From Bradyrhizobium sp. AS23.2 (GTDB lineage Bacteria; Pseudomonadota; Alphaproteobacteria; Rhizobiales; Xanthobacteraceae): a stretch of DNA of 64,000 nucleotides. Made by a program: the position numbers and the translations under genes. How positions within the stretch are numbered: position 1 is the stretch's first letter; the number at the start of each line of letters is the position of its first letter. The DNA is taken from positions 1 to 64,000 of the forward strand of contig NZ_LGHM01000150.1 of the NCBI RefSeq assembly GCF_001908185.1, given 5' to 3'. Below are positions 52,258 to 63,178 of the stretch, one piece after another. The notes under the pieces were generated by a model that was given only the letters and a program-made list of their open reading frames with translations, was not told where the DNA came from and searched no databases.

Positions 52258-54996
52258 TCACTGCTTCGGCAGCTTGGCCTTCAGCGCATACAGCGCATCC
52301 AGCGCCTCACGCGGCGACATCTCGTCGGGGTGCAGCGCTTTCACCGCTTCCATCAGCAGCTCGGCCTCGCTTGGCGGTGCGGCTTCCGCGGCAGCGCGCG
52401 ATGGCACCGCAAACAGCGGCAGATCGTCGGCGAGGGCCCGGGCCGTCTGGCCGCGGTCCTGGGCCTCGAGTTTCGCCAGCACCGATTTGGCGCGCGTGAT
52501 CACGGCCGGCGGCAGGCCGGCGAGCTTTGCGACCTGGATGCCGTAGGAGCGGTCGGCCGAACCGGGCAGCACCTCGTGCAGGAACACGACATTGCCTTGC
52601 CACTCCTTCACCCGCACCGTCGCGTTGAACATCCGCGGCAGCTTGGCCGAGAGCGCGGTCAGCTCGTGATAATGCGTGGCGAACAGCGTGCGGCAGCGAT
52701 TGCTCTCGTGCAGATGCTCGATCGCGGCCCAGGCGATCGAGAGCCCGTCGAAGGTCGCGGTGCCGCGGCCAATCTCATCCAGGATCACGAGCGAGCGCTC
52801 GCCGGCCTGGTTGAGGATCGCCGCGGTCTCGACCATCTCGACCATGAATGTGGAGCGGCCGCGCGCGAGATCGTCGGCGGCACCGACGCGCGAGAACAAG
52901 CGGTCGATGATGCCGATCCGCGCGCGCGTCGCCGGCACGAAGCTGCCGATCTGCGCCATCAGGGCAATCAGCGCGTTCTGGCGCAGGAAGGTCGATTTAC
53001 CCGCCATGTTCGGACCGGTCAGCAGCCAGAGCTGGCCGGACTTTTGCGCGGGCGCCGGCGACAGGTCGCAGGCGTTGGCGATGAACGGCTCGCCATTGCG
53101 TTTCAGCGCCTGTTCGACCACTGGGTGGCGGCCGGCTTCGATGGCAAAGCCGAGGGAGGAGTCGACTTCGGGCCGCACATAGTTGTCGTCGACCGCGAGT
53201 TTCGCCAGCGATGTCGCGACGTCGAGCAGCGCGAAGCCGTGCGCGGCGGCGCGAAGGTCCTCGCTGATCTCGAGCGCCTTGGCGCAGAGACGCTCGAAGA
53301 TCTCGAGCTCGAGGTTGAGCGCGCGGTCGCCGGCATTGGCGATCTTGGCCTCGATCTCGCCCAGCTCGGATGTGGTGAAGCGCACCTGGCCCGCCAGCGT
53401 CTGGCGATGGATGAAGGTCGCGTTCAGCGGCGCCGACATCAACTTGTCGCCGTGCTGCGCGGTGACCTCGACGAAATAGCCGAGCACGTTGTTGTGGCGG
53501 ATTTTGAGGCCCTTCACGGAGGTCGCGTCGGCGTAGCGTGCCTGCATCGAGGCGACCACCAGGCGCGAGGCGTCGCGCAGGTTTCGGGCTTCGTCGAGCG
53601 CGGGCTCGTAGCCCTGGCGCACGAAGCCGCCATCGCGCTTGATCAGCGGCAGTTGCTCGTCGAGCGCCGCGGCGAATTCGGCAGCGAGCTCTCGCGACGG
53701 CTTTTGCAGCGCGGCCATCACCGCCGCGATTTCCTGTGGCGGCTGGTCGATCTCGCCGAGGCGCGCCAGCGCCTGGTCGGCGGCCATGATGCCATTACGA
53801 AGGCCGGCGAGGTCACGCGGTCCGCCGCGGCCGACCGAGAGACGGGCCAGTGCCCGCGACATGTCGGGCGCACCGCGCAGAATGCTCCGGATGTCTTCGC
53901 GCGCGGCTGAATCGGCAACGAAGCTGCTGACCGCATCGAGCCGCCGCGCGATCGCCGGCGCATCCGTCAGCGGCGCCGCGAGCCGCTGCGCCAGCAGACG
54001 TGAGCCGGCTGAAGTCACCGTGCAGTCGATGGCATCGAGCAGCGAGCCGCGGCGTTCGCCCGCCAGCGTCCGCGTCAGTTCGAGATTGGCGCGGGTGGCC
54101 GGGTCGATCGCCATGGTCGCGCCCGAGGCCTCGCGCGCGGGCGGCGACAGCGGCGGGTGCTTGCCGACCTGGGTGCGGTCGACATAGGTGACGGCCGCCG
54201 CCGCGGCGGTGGCTTCAAGGCGCGTCAGCTGCGCCAGCCCGTCCATGGTCGCAACCGCGAAATAATCGCAGAGACGCTTCTCGGCGGTGGCGCCGTCGAA
54301 GACGTCGCGGGTCAGGGGCGTCACCGCCGGCAACTCGCGCAAGGTCGGCCCGAGCTCGCTGTCGTTGTAGAGCGCGTCGGTGACGATCGCCTCGTTCGGA
54401 TTGATGCGCGCCAGCGTCGCGGCGAGCTCGCCGCCCGAACATTCCGTCACGGAAAATTCGGCGGTCGAGATGTCGATCCAGGCAAGGCCGAAACGGTCGC
54501 CGCCGGCGGAGGAGCGGGCGCGCGCAATCGCCAGCAGGTAATTGTTGGCGCGCGCATCTAACAGCGTGTCCTCGGTCAGCGTGCCTGGGGTGACCAGTCG
54601 CACCACGCCGCGGCGCACGACGCTCTTGTTGCCACGCGCCTTCGCGGCGGCGGGATCCTCGGTCTGCTCGCACACCGCGACCCGGTGGCCGGCTGATATC
54701 AGGCGGTGCAGATAATCCTCGGAGCGCTCGACCGGCACGCCGCACATCGGGATATCCGCGCCCTGATGCTTGCCGCGCTTGGTCAGCACGATGCCCAGCG
54801 TCCTGGAGGCAATCTCGGCGTCCTCGAAGAACAGCTCGTAGAAATCGCCCATCCGGTAGAACAGCAAGAGGCCCTGATGCGCCGCCTTGATTTCAAGGTA
54901 CTGTTCCATCATCGGCGTGACGCGCGCGGCAGCTTCCGCCGGCGGCGCTTGTGTAGGTTCAGGGTCTGGCGCGGGAATGGGTTGTCGGACTGTCAT
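52258..54996 (-). CDS. mutS: DNA mismatch repair protein MutS
   Basis: The 912-residue protein shows the mismatch-reading Phe-x-Glu motif in [16 protein letters not shown] (about 46-61), connector and lever domains, and the C-terminal ATPase with Walker [23 protein letters not shown] and THYHEL. The N-terminal 28 residues are Pro/Ala-rich and non-conserved. It recognises base mismatches and small loops and recruits MutL. The C-terminal tail ([16 protein letters not shown]...[12 protein letters not shown]) is typical of alphaproteobacterial MutS. Confidence 0.95.
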   Translation of the reverse strand: MTVRQPIPAPDPEPTQAPPAEAAARVTPMMEQYLEIKAAHQGLLLFYRMGDFYELFFEDAEIASRTLGIVLTKRGKHQGADIPMCGVPVERSEDYLHRLISAGHRVAVCEQTEDPAAAKARGNKSVVRRGVVRLVTPGTLTEDTLLDARANNYLLAIARARSSAGGDRFGLAWIDISTAEFSVTECSGGELAATLARINPNEAIVTDALYNDSELGPTLRELPAVTPLTRDVFDGATAEKRLCDYFAVATMDGLAQLTRLEATAAAAAVTYVDRTQVGKHPPLSPPAREASGATMAIDPATRANLELTRTLAGERRGSLLDAIDCTVTSAGSRLLAQRLAAPLTDAPAIARRLDAVSSFVADSAAREDIRSILRGAPDMSRALARLSVGRGGPRDLAGLRNGIMAADQALARLGEIDQPPQEIAAVMAALQKPSRELAAEFAAALDEQLPLIKRDGGFVRQGYEPALDEARNLRDASRLVVASMQARYADATSVKGLKIRHNNVLGYFVEVTAQHGDKLMSAPLNATFIHRQTLAGQVRFTTSELGEIEAKIANAGDRALNLELEIFERLCAKALEISEDLRAAAHGFALLDVATSLAKLAVDDNYVRPEVDSSLGFAIEAGRHPVVEQALKRNGEPFIANACDLSPAPAQKSGQLWLLTGPNMAGKSTFLRQNALIALMAQIGSFVPATRARIGIIDRLFSRVGAADDLARGRSTFMVEMVETAAILNQAGERSLVILDEIGRGTATFDGLSIAWAAIEHLHESNRCRTLFATHYHELTALSAKLPRMFNATVRVKEWQGNVVFLHEVLPGSADRSYGIQVAKLAGLPPAVITRAKSVLAKLEAQDRGQTARALADDLPLFAVPSRAAAEAAPPSEAELLMEAVKALHPDEMSPREALDALYALKAKLPKQ

Positions 54997-55101
54997 GGGC
55001 GGCGCAACCTACAAAATTTCGCCCCGTGCTCCTATCGCTTTGGCCGGATGGGGCGGGTTTTCCACGTTGTCCGCATCGGGCGAGCGGCTGCCACATTTTT
55101 G

Positions 55102-55202
55102 GTCGTAATTCCGGGATGCGCCGATAGGCGCAGGCCCGGAATCCATAACCCCCGCTCGTGGGTATGGATTCCGGGCTCGCCCTTCGGGCGCCCCGGAATG
55201 AC
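55102..55202. repeat. Fold-back repeat, GTCATTCCGG family
   Basis: Left arm GTCGTAATTCCGGG and right arm GCCCCGGAATGAC pair with a few mismatches. Inner CCCGGAATCCATAACCCCC / GGGTATGGATTCCGGG is a strong pair. It lies between the divergent mutS and pcaF genes and must share the 350-base gap with both promoters. Confidence 0.8.
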
Positions 55203-55346
55203 GGCTGGAGTTTCTCGGCAGGTAGCTCATGCGCCAAGCCATGCGGCCCGCGCGAAACCGTCAATTGACCTGCTGCGGGCGCCCTCCTAAAACTCCGCCG
55301 TCATTGAAGAATTCTGGCCGGACCGCGGCATTCAGGGAGAACAACG

Positions 55347-56555
<1,209 letters not shown>

Positions 56556-56573
56556 CGGGACGCGCAGCGTCCC

Positions 56574-56655
56574 GTCATCCCGGAGCCGCTCGTTAGAGTG
56601 GAATCCGGGATCTCGAGATTCCGGGTTCAGCCCTGTCGGGCTGCCCCGGAATGAC
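56574..56655. repeat. Fold-back repeat, GTCATTCCGG family
   Basis: GTCATCCCGG at the left and CCGGAATGAC at the right pair with one mismatch, with inner GAATCCGGGATCTCGAGATTCC-type pairing. It lies between pcaF and the dioxygenase gene, whose ribosome site AGGGAGA begins at its last bases. Confidence 0.85.
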
Positions 56656-56672
56656 AGGGAGAAAATGGCAGC

Positions 56673-57566
56673 ATGATCATCGCGCGCGAGCAGGACGTCA
56701 CGGCGGCGGCACTGGCGGTGATGGAGCGAACGTCCGATCCACGGCTTCGCCAGATCATGGTCTCGCTGGTCAAGCACCTGCATGCCTTCGTCCGCGACGT
56801 TCGCCTGACCGAGAAGGAATTCCGCGACGCCACGGCAATCGTCGCCGAACTCGGCAAGCTGACCACCGACACGCACAACGAAGTTGTGCTGATGGCGGGC
56901 TCGCTCGGCGTCTCCCCGCTGGTGTGCCTGCTGAACAATGGTGACCAGGGCAATACGGAAACGGATCAATCGCTGCTCGGACCGTTCTGGCGGCTGAACT
57001 CGCCGCGGGTGGAGAACGGCGGATCGATCGTCCGGTCCGAGACCCCGGGCGCGACGCTGTTCGTCAACGGTCGCGTCGTCGACAAGGACGGCCGGCCCGT
57101 TGCGGGCGCAGAGGTCGACGTCTGGCACGCCTCGCCGGTTGGTCTCTACGAGAACCAGGATCCCGAGCAGGCCGACATGAACCTGCGCGGCAAGTTCACG
57201 ACAGATCAGGATGGGTGCTTCTCCTTTCGCTCGGTGATGATGGTCGGCTATCCCATTCCGACCGACGGCGTGGTCGGCCGTCTGCTGGAAGCGCAGAGCC
57301 GGCACGCTTATCGTCCCGCGCATCTGCATGCCCTGATCTTCAAGCCGGGGTTCAAGGTCCTGATCTCGCAGGTCTACGATCCCAACGATCCCCATATCGA
57401 CAGCGACGTGCAGTTCGGCGTGACACAAGCGCTGATCGGCAAGTTCGTGCGCCACGAGATGCCGCATCCGACCGCGCCCGATGTTCCGGCGCCCTGGTAT
57501 TCGCTCGATCACACTTACCGGCTCGAGGCCGGGGAAGCCGTGCTGCCGCGTCCGCCGATCAAATAG
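56673..57566 (+). CDS. Intradiol dioxygenase, hydroxyquinol/catechol 1,2-dioxygenase type
   Basis: The 297-residue non-haem Fe(III) enzyme has ligands Tyr159 (GLYENQDP), Tyr193 (MVGYPIP), His217 and His219 (RPAHLHALIF). The helical N-terminal dimerisation domain (1-110) is that of catechol-type rather than protocatechuate-type enzymes. The segment GPFWRLNSPRVENGGSIVRS is characteristic of hydroxyquinol 1,2-dioxygenases, which cleave 1,2,4-trihydroxybenzene to maleylacetate; catechol 1,2-dioxygenase cannot be excluded. No maleylacetate reductase is nearby. A three-codon ORF (ATG GCA GCA TGA, 56665-56676) overlaps the start and may be a minor leader. Confidence 0.82.
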   Translation: MIIAREQDVTAAALAVMERTSDPRLRQIMVSLVKHLHAFVRDVRLTEKEFRDATAIVAELGKLTTDTHNEVVLMAGSLGVSPLVCLLNNGDQGNTETDQSLLGPFWRLNSPRVENGGSIVRSETPGATLFVNGRVVDKDGRPVAGAEVDVWHASPVGLYENQDPEQADMNLRGKFTTDQDGCFSFRSVMMVGYPIPTDGVVGRLLEAQSRHAYRPAHLHALIFKPGFKVLISQVYDPNDPHIDSDVQFGVTQALIGKFVRHEMPHPTAPDVPAPWYSLDHTYRLEAGEAVLPRPPIK

Positions 57567-57624
57567 GGCGCTTGCGGCAGGTGAAGGCTACAAGAGGCCC
57601 GCTAAACCCGCTTTCCCCGATTAG

Positions 57625-57637
57625 TTATATATTATAA
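57625..57637. promoter_or_regulatory. AT-rich palindrome upstream of pcaHG
   Basis: TTATATATTATAA is a perfect palindrome (TTATA-TAT-TATAA) about 55 bases upstream of pcaH. It includes TATAAT (57633-57638) as a possible -10 box. It is the only strongly AT-rich patch in this part of the window and may be the binding site of a pathway regulator. Confidence 0.45.
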
Positions 57638-57692
57638 TGATCGGAGCAAGCGTTGACCGGCCGCACGAAAATGGCCGGGGAGGAGTTCGCCA

Positions 57693-58394
57693 ATGACATT
57701 CATCTATCCCGTCGACAGCAACAAGGCGCATCCGCTGCCGCTGTCGCCCGAGTACAAGAGCTCGATCAAGCGCGCGCCGAACAGGCCCTTGATTCCGATG
57801 CGCCACACGCTGTCGGAGCTGACCGGTCCGGTCTACGGCCACGAGACCGTGCGCGAAGGCGAGAATGATCTCACCCATCAGCACACCGGCGAGCCGCTCG
57901 GCGAGCGCATCATCGTGCACGGCCATGTGCGCGACGAGGACGGCCGCGGCGTGCCGAACTCGCTGGTCGAGATCTGGCAGGCCAATTCCTGCGGCCGCTA
58001 CGTCCATGTCCGCGACCAGCATCCGGCGCCGCTCGATCCGAACTTCACCGGCGCGGGTCGCACCCAGAGCGATGCCTCCGGCTACTACCGCTTCGTCACC
58101 ATCAAGCCCGGCGCTTACCCCTGGGGCAATCACCACAACGCCTGGCGTCCGGCGCACATCCATCTTTCGGTGTTCGGTTATTCCTTCGTCACGCGCCTCG
58201 TGACGCAGATGTACTTCCCGAACGACCCGCTGTTCCCGTTCGACCCGATCTTCAACTCGGTGCCGGACGAGAAGGCGCGCGCGCGCATGGTCTCGTCGTT
58301 CGATCTCGAGAACACCCAGCCCGAATGGGCGCTGTGCTACCGCTTTGACATCGTGCTGCGCGGCAAGAACGCCACGCCAATGGAGAATAGTTAA
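57693..58394 (+). CDS. pcaH: Protocatechuate 3,4-dioxygenase beta subunit
   Basis: The 233-residue subunit holds the Fe(III): Tyr103 (CGRYVHV), Tyr142 (GAYPWGN), His155 and His157 (WRPAHIHLSV), with spacing (39, 13, 2) identical to the Pseudomonas ligands. The N-terminus (HPLPLSPEYKSSIKRAPNRPLI) is the family dimerisation arm. It cleaves protocatechuate to 3-carboxy-cis,cis-muconate together with PcaG. GGAGGAG precedes ATG 57693. The stop is immediately followed by the GTG of pcaG. Confidence 0.93.
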   Translation: MTFIYPVDSNKAHPLPLSPEYKSSIKRAPNRPLIPMRHTLSELTGPVYGHETVREGENDLTHQHTGEPLGERIIVHGHVRDEDGRGVPNSLVEIWQANSCGRYVHVRDQHPAPLDPNFTGAGRTQSDASGYYRFVTIKPGAYPWGNHHNAWRPAHIHLSVFGYSFVTRLVTQMYFPNDPLFPFDPIFNSVPDEKARARMVSSFDLENTQPEWALCYRFDIVLRGKNATPMENS

Positions 58395-58997
58395 GTGCAG
58401 AAAAACGGAAAGGACAACGGGATCACCCCATCGCAGACCGTCGGTCCGTTCTTCAAATACGGCCTGACGCCGAATGGCGAGTACGCCTGGAACGACGCAT
58501 TCACGAACTCGACGCTCACGCCCGACGCCTCCGGCGACCGCATCCGTATCGAGGGCCGCGTGTTCGACGGTGATGGCGTCGCCGTGCCGGATTGCATGCT
58601 GGAGATCTGGCAGGCGGACGCGCAGGGCCGCTTCGCCGATCCGCAGGACAAGCGTGCGCTGCCGAACGCGAGCTTCCGCGGCTTCGCCCGTTGCGGAACG
58701 GACAAGGACGGCAATTATTCCTTCGACACCATCAAACCGGGCGCCGTGCCCGATCCGGACGGCAAGACGCAGGCGCCGCACATCGTCGTTGCGGTGTTCG
58801 GTCGCGGCATGCTGCGGCATCTCTACACCCGCATCTATTTCAGCGACGAAGCCGGCAACGCCGCCGATCCCGTGCTGGCGCTGGTGCCGGCCGACCGCCG
58901 CGCCACGCTGATCGCTGTGCGCGATGCAGGCAAGCCGGTCTACCGGCTCGACCTGCGGCTGCAGGGCGGCGACGAGACGGTGTTCTTCGACGTCTAG
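58395..58997 (+). CDS. pcaG: Protocatechuate 3,4-dioxygenase alpha subunit
   Basis: The 200-residue subunit starts at GTG 58395 directly after the pcaH stop, so the pair is translationally coupled. It has the alpha-subunit pattern TPSQTVGPFFKYGLTPNGEYAW and APHIVVAVFGRGMLRHLYTRIYF and lacks iron ligands, as expected; it closes the active site of the partner. A GGAG lies near the end of pcaH. Confidence 0.93.
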   Translation: MQKNGKDNGITPSQTVGPFFKYGLTPNGEYAWNDAFTNSTLTPDASGDRIRIEGRVFDGDGVAVPDCMLEIWQADAQGRFADPQDKRALPNASFRGFARCGTDKDGNYSFDTIKPGAVPDPDGKTQAPHIVVAVFGRGMLRHLYTRIYFSDEAGNAADPVLALVPADRRATLIAVRDAGKPVYRLDLRLQGGDETVFFDV

Positions 58998-59005
58998 CTC
59001 CGGTT

Positions 59006-59156
59006 GTCGTCCCGGTCTGGTGCGCAATTGCGCACGGGGGGCCGGGACCCAGCCCTGGGGTGCGGTTCTCTTGCAAGGCCTTAACTCCGAGTCCTCGTAA
59101 CCACATCAGCCTGTGGATGTGGGGCCCGGATCTGCGCTTCGCTGGTCCGGGACGAC
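59006..59156. repeat. Fold-back repeat, GTCGTCCCGG family
   Basis: GTCGTCCCGGTC at the left and GGTCCGGGACGAC at the right pair imperfectly; inner GGGACCCAG and CTGTGGATGTGGGGCCC segments are degraded. It follows the pcaG stop by 8 bases, in the position of a 3' hairpin. Confidence 0.8.
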
Positions 59157-59195
59157 GAGCGGAGGGTGTGGCGCTCGCCTGTGTGATCGTGCAGT

Positions 59196-60287
59196 ATGAG
59201 CGCGGCACCCGGGGCGCGCTTGATGACACCTCCACAACTGCCGGCGGTCGTTGAGCCCGCCCAACTGACGGCTGCCCTGCGCAGGGGCGGGGTGCTGGAT
59301 CGCGGCGCGGTCCGCGAGGTGAAGGTGCTGCATCAGCGCGACACCGTCGTGTCGCACATCGTCCGCCTCGGCCTGCGTTACGTCGGCGAATCCACCGGTG
59401 CCCCGCAGTCGCTGATCTTGAAGATGGCGCATGCCGCCTTCGCCAGGACGCTTGCAGATCGCGGCCGGCATGAGGTGGCCTTTTACACGCAGCTCGCGCC
59501 GAACATGCCGTCGGGACTCACGCCGCGCTGCTTCGATGGGCATTTCGACGAGGAGAGCGAGGCCTGGCACCTTCTGCTCGAAGACCTCACTGACAGCCAT
59601 GACATTGCGACCGTGCCGACGCTGCCGCCGTCGCGCGATCAGGCGATGGCGATCGTCACGACGCTGGCGCGCATGCATGCGACGTGGTGGGATCATGCCA
59701 GCCTCGGCGCGACCGTCGGCACCTGGGCGAGCACCGAGGACAGCGCAGGGCGCATGGAGACTTTCGCCGGTCATTACGACCGTTTCGCCGATCAACTCGG
59801 CGACCGTCTCTGCGAAGAGCGGCGAATCCTCTACCGTCGTCTCATCGAGCAGTCGGCCCGGCTATCCCAGCGCTACCATTCGCGCCGCCATGTCACGATT
59901 GCCCACGGCGACGCGCATACCTGGAATTTCCTGCTGCCGCGGGCCGGTGTCGCCGACACCGTGCGCATCTTCGATTTCGATCTGTGGGGCATCAATGTGC
60001 CCACCAGCGATCTCGCCTACATGATCGCGTTGCAATGGTATCCGGAGCGCCGACAGGCGCTCGAGCGGACGCTGCTCAACCGCTACCACGAGACGCTGCT
60101 CGCACACGGCGTAACCGGTTACACGCGCGGCGCGCTCGACCAGGATTATCGCTGGTCGGTGCTCTGGCACATCACCAAGCCGGTCTGGCAATGGAGCATC
60201 AACATCCCGCCGGGGATCTGGTGGAACAATCTGGAGCGGGTGATGATGGCTGTCGACGATTTGGGCTGCGAGGAGCTTTTGGGGTAG
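59196..60287 (+). CDS. Aminoglycoside-phosphotransferase-like kinase
   Basis: The 363-residue protein has the APH/choline-kinase-type fold, with Lys in SLILKMAHAAF, the Brenner-type catalytic motif HGDAHTWNFLLP (HxDxxxxN) and the Mg-binding Asp in IFDFDLWGINVPTSDLAYM. It belongs to the broad APH/EcKinase-like group that phosphorylates small hydroxyl compounds. The start may be ATG 59196 or ATG 59223; neither has a good ribosome site. The natural substrate is unknown and there is no reason to call it a resistance gene. It follows pcaHG after a repeat. Confidence 0.75.
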   Translation: MSAAPGARLMTPPQLPAVVEPAQLTAALRRGGVLDRGAVREVKVLHQRDTVVSHIVRLGLRYVGESTGAPQSLILKMAHAAFARTLADRGRHEVAFYTQLAPNMPSGLTPRCFDGHFDEESEAWHLLLEDLTDSHDIATVPTLPPSRDQAMAIVTTLARMHATWWDHASLGATVGTWASTEDSAGRMETFAGHYDRFADQLGDRLCEERRILYRRLIEQSARLSQRYHSRRHVTIAHGDAHTWNFLLPRAGVADTVRIFDFDLWGINVPTSDLAYMIALQWYPERRQALERTLLNRYHETLLAHGVTGYTRGALDQDYRWSVLWHITKPVWQWSINIPPGIWWNNLERVMMAVDDLGCEELLG

Positions 60288-60306
60288 CTCGCGCCACAAA
60301 TTCGGT

Positions 60307-60448
60307 GTCGTCCCCGCGCAGGCGGGGACCCATAACCACAGGGAGGAGTCGTGGAGCTAACCGGCAACTCCGTGTCTTCGCCAAACCACTCCCTGTGGTT
60401 ATGGGTCCCGGATCTGCGCTCAGCTTCGCTGCGCTTGTCCGGGACGAC
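60307..60448. repeat. Fold-back repeat, GTCGTCCCGG family
   Basis: Outer arms GTCGTCCCCGCGCAGGCGGGGAC, itself a small hairpin, and GTCCGGGACGAC; inner ACCCATAACCACAGGGAG / CTCCCTGTGGTTATGGGT is a perfect 18-base pair. It separates the kinase-like gene from the convergent emrB. Confidence 0.88.
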
Positions 60449-60453
60449 AGCAG

Positions 60454-62010
60454 CTACTCCATCACCGCATGTTCCGGCCCCGCCGCCTGCTTGCGCAGGA
60501 TGGCCTTGGTCGAGCCGATCATCAGCGCGAGCGGGATGGTGCAGAGGATGAAGAACATCACGAGCTGGTAGTCGTGTGCGAAGGCGATGATCTGCGCCTG
60601 CACGCCGACCATCCGGTCGGCCATGGCGCGGCCGGCGTCGGTGGTGAGGTCGATCATGCTGCGCACATTCGGCATCTGCAGCGCGTGGTTGAACGGATTG
60701 ATGTACTCGGACAGGATCGCGTAGGTCTTGCGCGTACCCTGGGTCAGCTGGGCGATCACGATCGAGATGCCGACCGAGCTCGCGACGTTGCGGAGCAGCG
60801 TCAGCATCGCGGTGCCGTCCGTGCGCAGATGGTTCGACAGCGTCAGGAACGACACCGTCGAGAGCGGCACGAAGACGAGGCCGAAGCCGAAGCCCTGGAT
60901 CACGCTGACGATGACGATCTCCGGCACCTGGGTCTGGTCGGTCCAGCCGGTCATCTGGAACAGCGACGCGGCCGTCAGCATCAGGCCGGAAATGATCAGC
61001 GTGCGCGCCTCGACGTAGCGCATGATCCGGCCGACGATCATCATCGCGAAGAAAGTGCCGAAGCCGCGGCTCGCGAGCAGACCGCCCGCGGTCATGATGG
61101 GATAGCCGATGACGTTTTGCAGGTAGGGCGAGGCCAGCGCCATGGTCGAGTACAGTACGAGGCCCATCACCGTCATGAAGATACAGCCGGTGAGGAAGTT
61201 GCGATCCTTGAACAGCGCGAACTGGATGAACGGCCGCGAGGTCGTGAGGGAGTGGGCGAAGAAGTAATAGAAGGCGATGCCCGAGACGATGAACTCGGTC
61301 ACGATCTCGACCGACTCGAACCAGTCGAGCTGCTCGCCGCGGTCGAGCGCGAGCTGGAGTGCGCCGATCGCGACCGCCAGCGCGGCGAAGCCGAACCAGT
61401 CGAACTTCAGGCTGAGATTCTTGTCGGTCTCGTCCAGGAAGACGGCGAGCCCGAGCACGGTAATCGCGCCGAACGGCAGATTGACGAAGAACACCCAGTG
61501 CCAGGAATAGGTCTCGGTCAGCCAGGCGCCCAGCGAAGGACCCATGATCGGGCCCATCATCACGCCCATGCCCCAGATCGACATGGCCGTCGCGCGTTCC
61601 TGGAGCGTGTAATAGTCGAGCATCACGGATTGCGACAGCGGCACCAGCGCGGCGCCGAACACACCTTGCAGCAGGCGGAACAGCACCATCTGGTTGATGT
61701 CCTGCGCTAGCCCGCACAGCACGGAGGCGAAGGTGAAGCCGGCCGCGCAGATGATGAAGATGCGCTTGCGGCCGTAACGGTTGGCGATCCATCCCACCGG
61801 CGCCGTCATGATCGCGGCGGCGACGATGTAGGAGGTGAGCACCCAGTTGATCTGGTCCTGCGACGCCGACAGCGTGCCCTGCATGTAGGGCAGGGCGACG
61901 TTGGCAATCGTGGTGTCCAGCGCCTGCATGACGGTCGCCGTCATGGCGCAGATCGTCACCATGTTCCGGCGCAGGCCGGGGACCATCAAGCTGGCATTGG
62001 GGCCGGACAT
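60454..62010 (-). CDS. emrB: EmrB/QacA-type multidrug efflux permease
   Basis: The 518-residue MFS (DHA2) transporter starts at ATG 62010 (MSGPNASLMVPGLRRNM). It has fourteen hydrophobic segments, the motif ALDTTIANVALPYMQGTL in helix 1, motif A VGWIANRYGRKR and motif C GMGVMMGPIMGPSLGAWLT. It exports drugs or phenolic compounds through the EmrA adaptor and an outer-membrane channel. Four bases separate it from emrA; the marR-emrA-emrB genes form one operon. Confidence 0.9.
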   Translation of the reverse strand: MSGPNASLMVPGLRRNMVTICAMTATVMQALDTTIANVALPYMQGTLSASQDQINWVLTSYIVAAAIMTAPVGWIANRYGRKRIFIICAAGFTFASVLCGLAQDINQMVLFRLLQGVFGAALVPLSQSVMLDYYTLQERATAMSIWGMGVMMGPIMGPSLGAWLTETYSWHWVFFVNLPFGAITVLGLAVFLDETDKNLSLKFDWFGFAALAVAIGALQLALDRGEQLDWFESVEIVTEFIVSGIAFYYFFAHSLTTSRPFIQFALFKDRNFLTGCIFMTVMGLVLYSTMALASPYLQNVIGYPIMTAGGLLASRGFGTFFAMMIVGRIMRYVEARTLIISGLMLTAASLFQMTGWTDQTQVPEIVIVSVIQGFGFGLVFVPLSTVSFLTLSNHLRTDGTAMLTLLRNVASSVGISIVIAQLTQGTRKTYAILSEYINPFNHALQMPNVRSMIDLTTDAGRAMADRMVGVQAQIIAFAHDYQLVMFFILCTIPLALMIGSTKAILRKQAAGPEHAVME

Positions 62011-62014
62011 CGGA

Positions 62015-63178
62015 TCAGTCTTTGTCTTGGTTCGCGGTCGCCGACAGGCCGAGCAAGCCGGCGAGCGAGCGCTGATGGCCGGTGTCGATGGTGGCATAGA
62101 CGCTCATGCCGGCCTTCAGCTTCTTCACGTATTTGTCGCTCTCGTCGAAATAGATCCGGATCGGCACGCGCTGCACCACCTTGACGAAATTGCCGGTGGC
62201 GTTCTGCGGCGGCAGGATCGCGAATTGCGCGCCGGTGCCGGGCGAGAGCGAGCCGATCTTGCCCTTGAAGACATGGTTCGGGAACGCGTCGACCTCGAGC
62301 GTGACGGGCTGCCCTTCGGTGACGTAGGTGAGGTCGCTTTCCTTCGGATTGGCGTCGACCCAGGGGTGGGCGACGTCGATGATGGAGAACACCGGCGTGC
62401 CGGCGATGACGTAGCGGCCGAGCTGGATCTGCTCGACTTGGGTCGCGATACCGCCCATCGAGGCGCGCACCACGGCGTGGTCGAGATTGCGCTCGGCGTT
62501 GTCGAGCTTGGACTTGGCCTGCGCGTAGGGCGGGAATTTCTCCAGCGGCAGGTCGGGATCGCCGAGCAGCTGCGTCTTGGCCGTCGATATCTGCTGCTTG
62601 ACGAATTGCGCGACCGAACCGGAGGTGACCAGCGCGTTCGACGCGTTGTCGAGGTCGAGCTGCGAGCCGAAGCTGTTCTTCACCAGCGCCTGCTTGCGCT
62701 CCACGTCGCGCTGCTTCAGGTCGACGCCCTGCTGGGCGAGATTGAGCATGTCGCCGTAGATCTTGATGTTGGCGCGGAGATTGTCGTAGGTCGTCTGCGC
62801 CTGCATCAGCTGCGCCCTTGCCTCGTCCACGGCGAGGCGGAACGGCACGGGATCGATCTCGAACAGCACGTCGCCCTGCTTGACGAGCTGGCCTTCCCTA
62901 ACGACGACCTTCTCGATCTTGCCGGAGATGTCGGGCGTCACCAGCACCTTCTGCGCGCCGACATAGGCGTCGTCGGTGCCGACATAGCGGCCGCCATTCA
63001 GATAGAAGACGAGGCCGCCGATAGCGACTGCGAGCGGCAGGACCACCATCAGCAAAAAGCGGCGATAGCGCCGCAGGCCTGCGATCAGACGGCGGCGCGG
63101 CTCGGTGCCGGCCTTCTTGGTCGGCTTGCCGCTGTCGATTTTTTGTTCGGGCTGGAACTTGAGGACCTGATCAGCCAT
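62015..63178 (-). CDS. emrA: EmrA-type membrane fusion protein
   Basis: The 387-residue HlyD-family adaptor starts at ATG 63178, overlapping the marR stop by 8 bases. It has a basic cytoplasmic tail, one membrane helix (about 33-55), the biotinyl-lipoyl-like halves GRYVGTDDAYVGAQKVLVTPDISGKIEKVVVREGQLVKQGDVLFEIDP and PVFSIIDVAHPWVDANPKES, and a long coiled-coil hairpin between (about 110-220). It links EmrB to an outer-membrane factor. No TolC-type gene is adjacent. Confidence 0.9.
   Translation of the reverse strand: MADQVLKFQPEQKIDSGKPTKKAGTEPRRRLIAGLRRYRRFLLMVVLPLAVAIGGLVFYLNGGRYVGTDDAYVGAQKVLVTPDISGKIEKVVVREGQLVKQGDVLFEIDPVPFRLAVDEARAQLMQAQTTYDNLRANIKIYGDMLNLAQQGVDLKQRDVERKQALVKNSFGSQLDLDNASNALVTSGSVAQFVKQQISTAKTQLLGDPDLPLEKFPPYAQAKSKLDNAERNLDHAVVRASMGGIATQVEQIQLGRYVIAGTPVFSIIDVAHPWVDANPKESDLTYVTEGQPVTLEVDAFPNHVFKGKIGSLSPGTGAQFAILPPQNATGNFVKVVQRVPIRIYFDESDKYVKKLKAGMSVYATIDTGHQRSLAGLLGLSATANQDKD

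Noticed and set aside
59196-60287. Aminoglycoside resistance gene
   Set aside because: The APH-type fold is shared by many metabolic kinases and nothing in sequence or context points to antibiotic modification.
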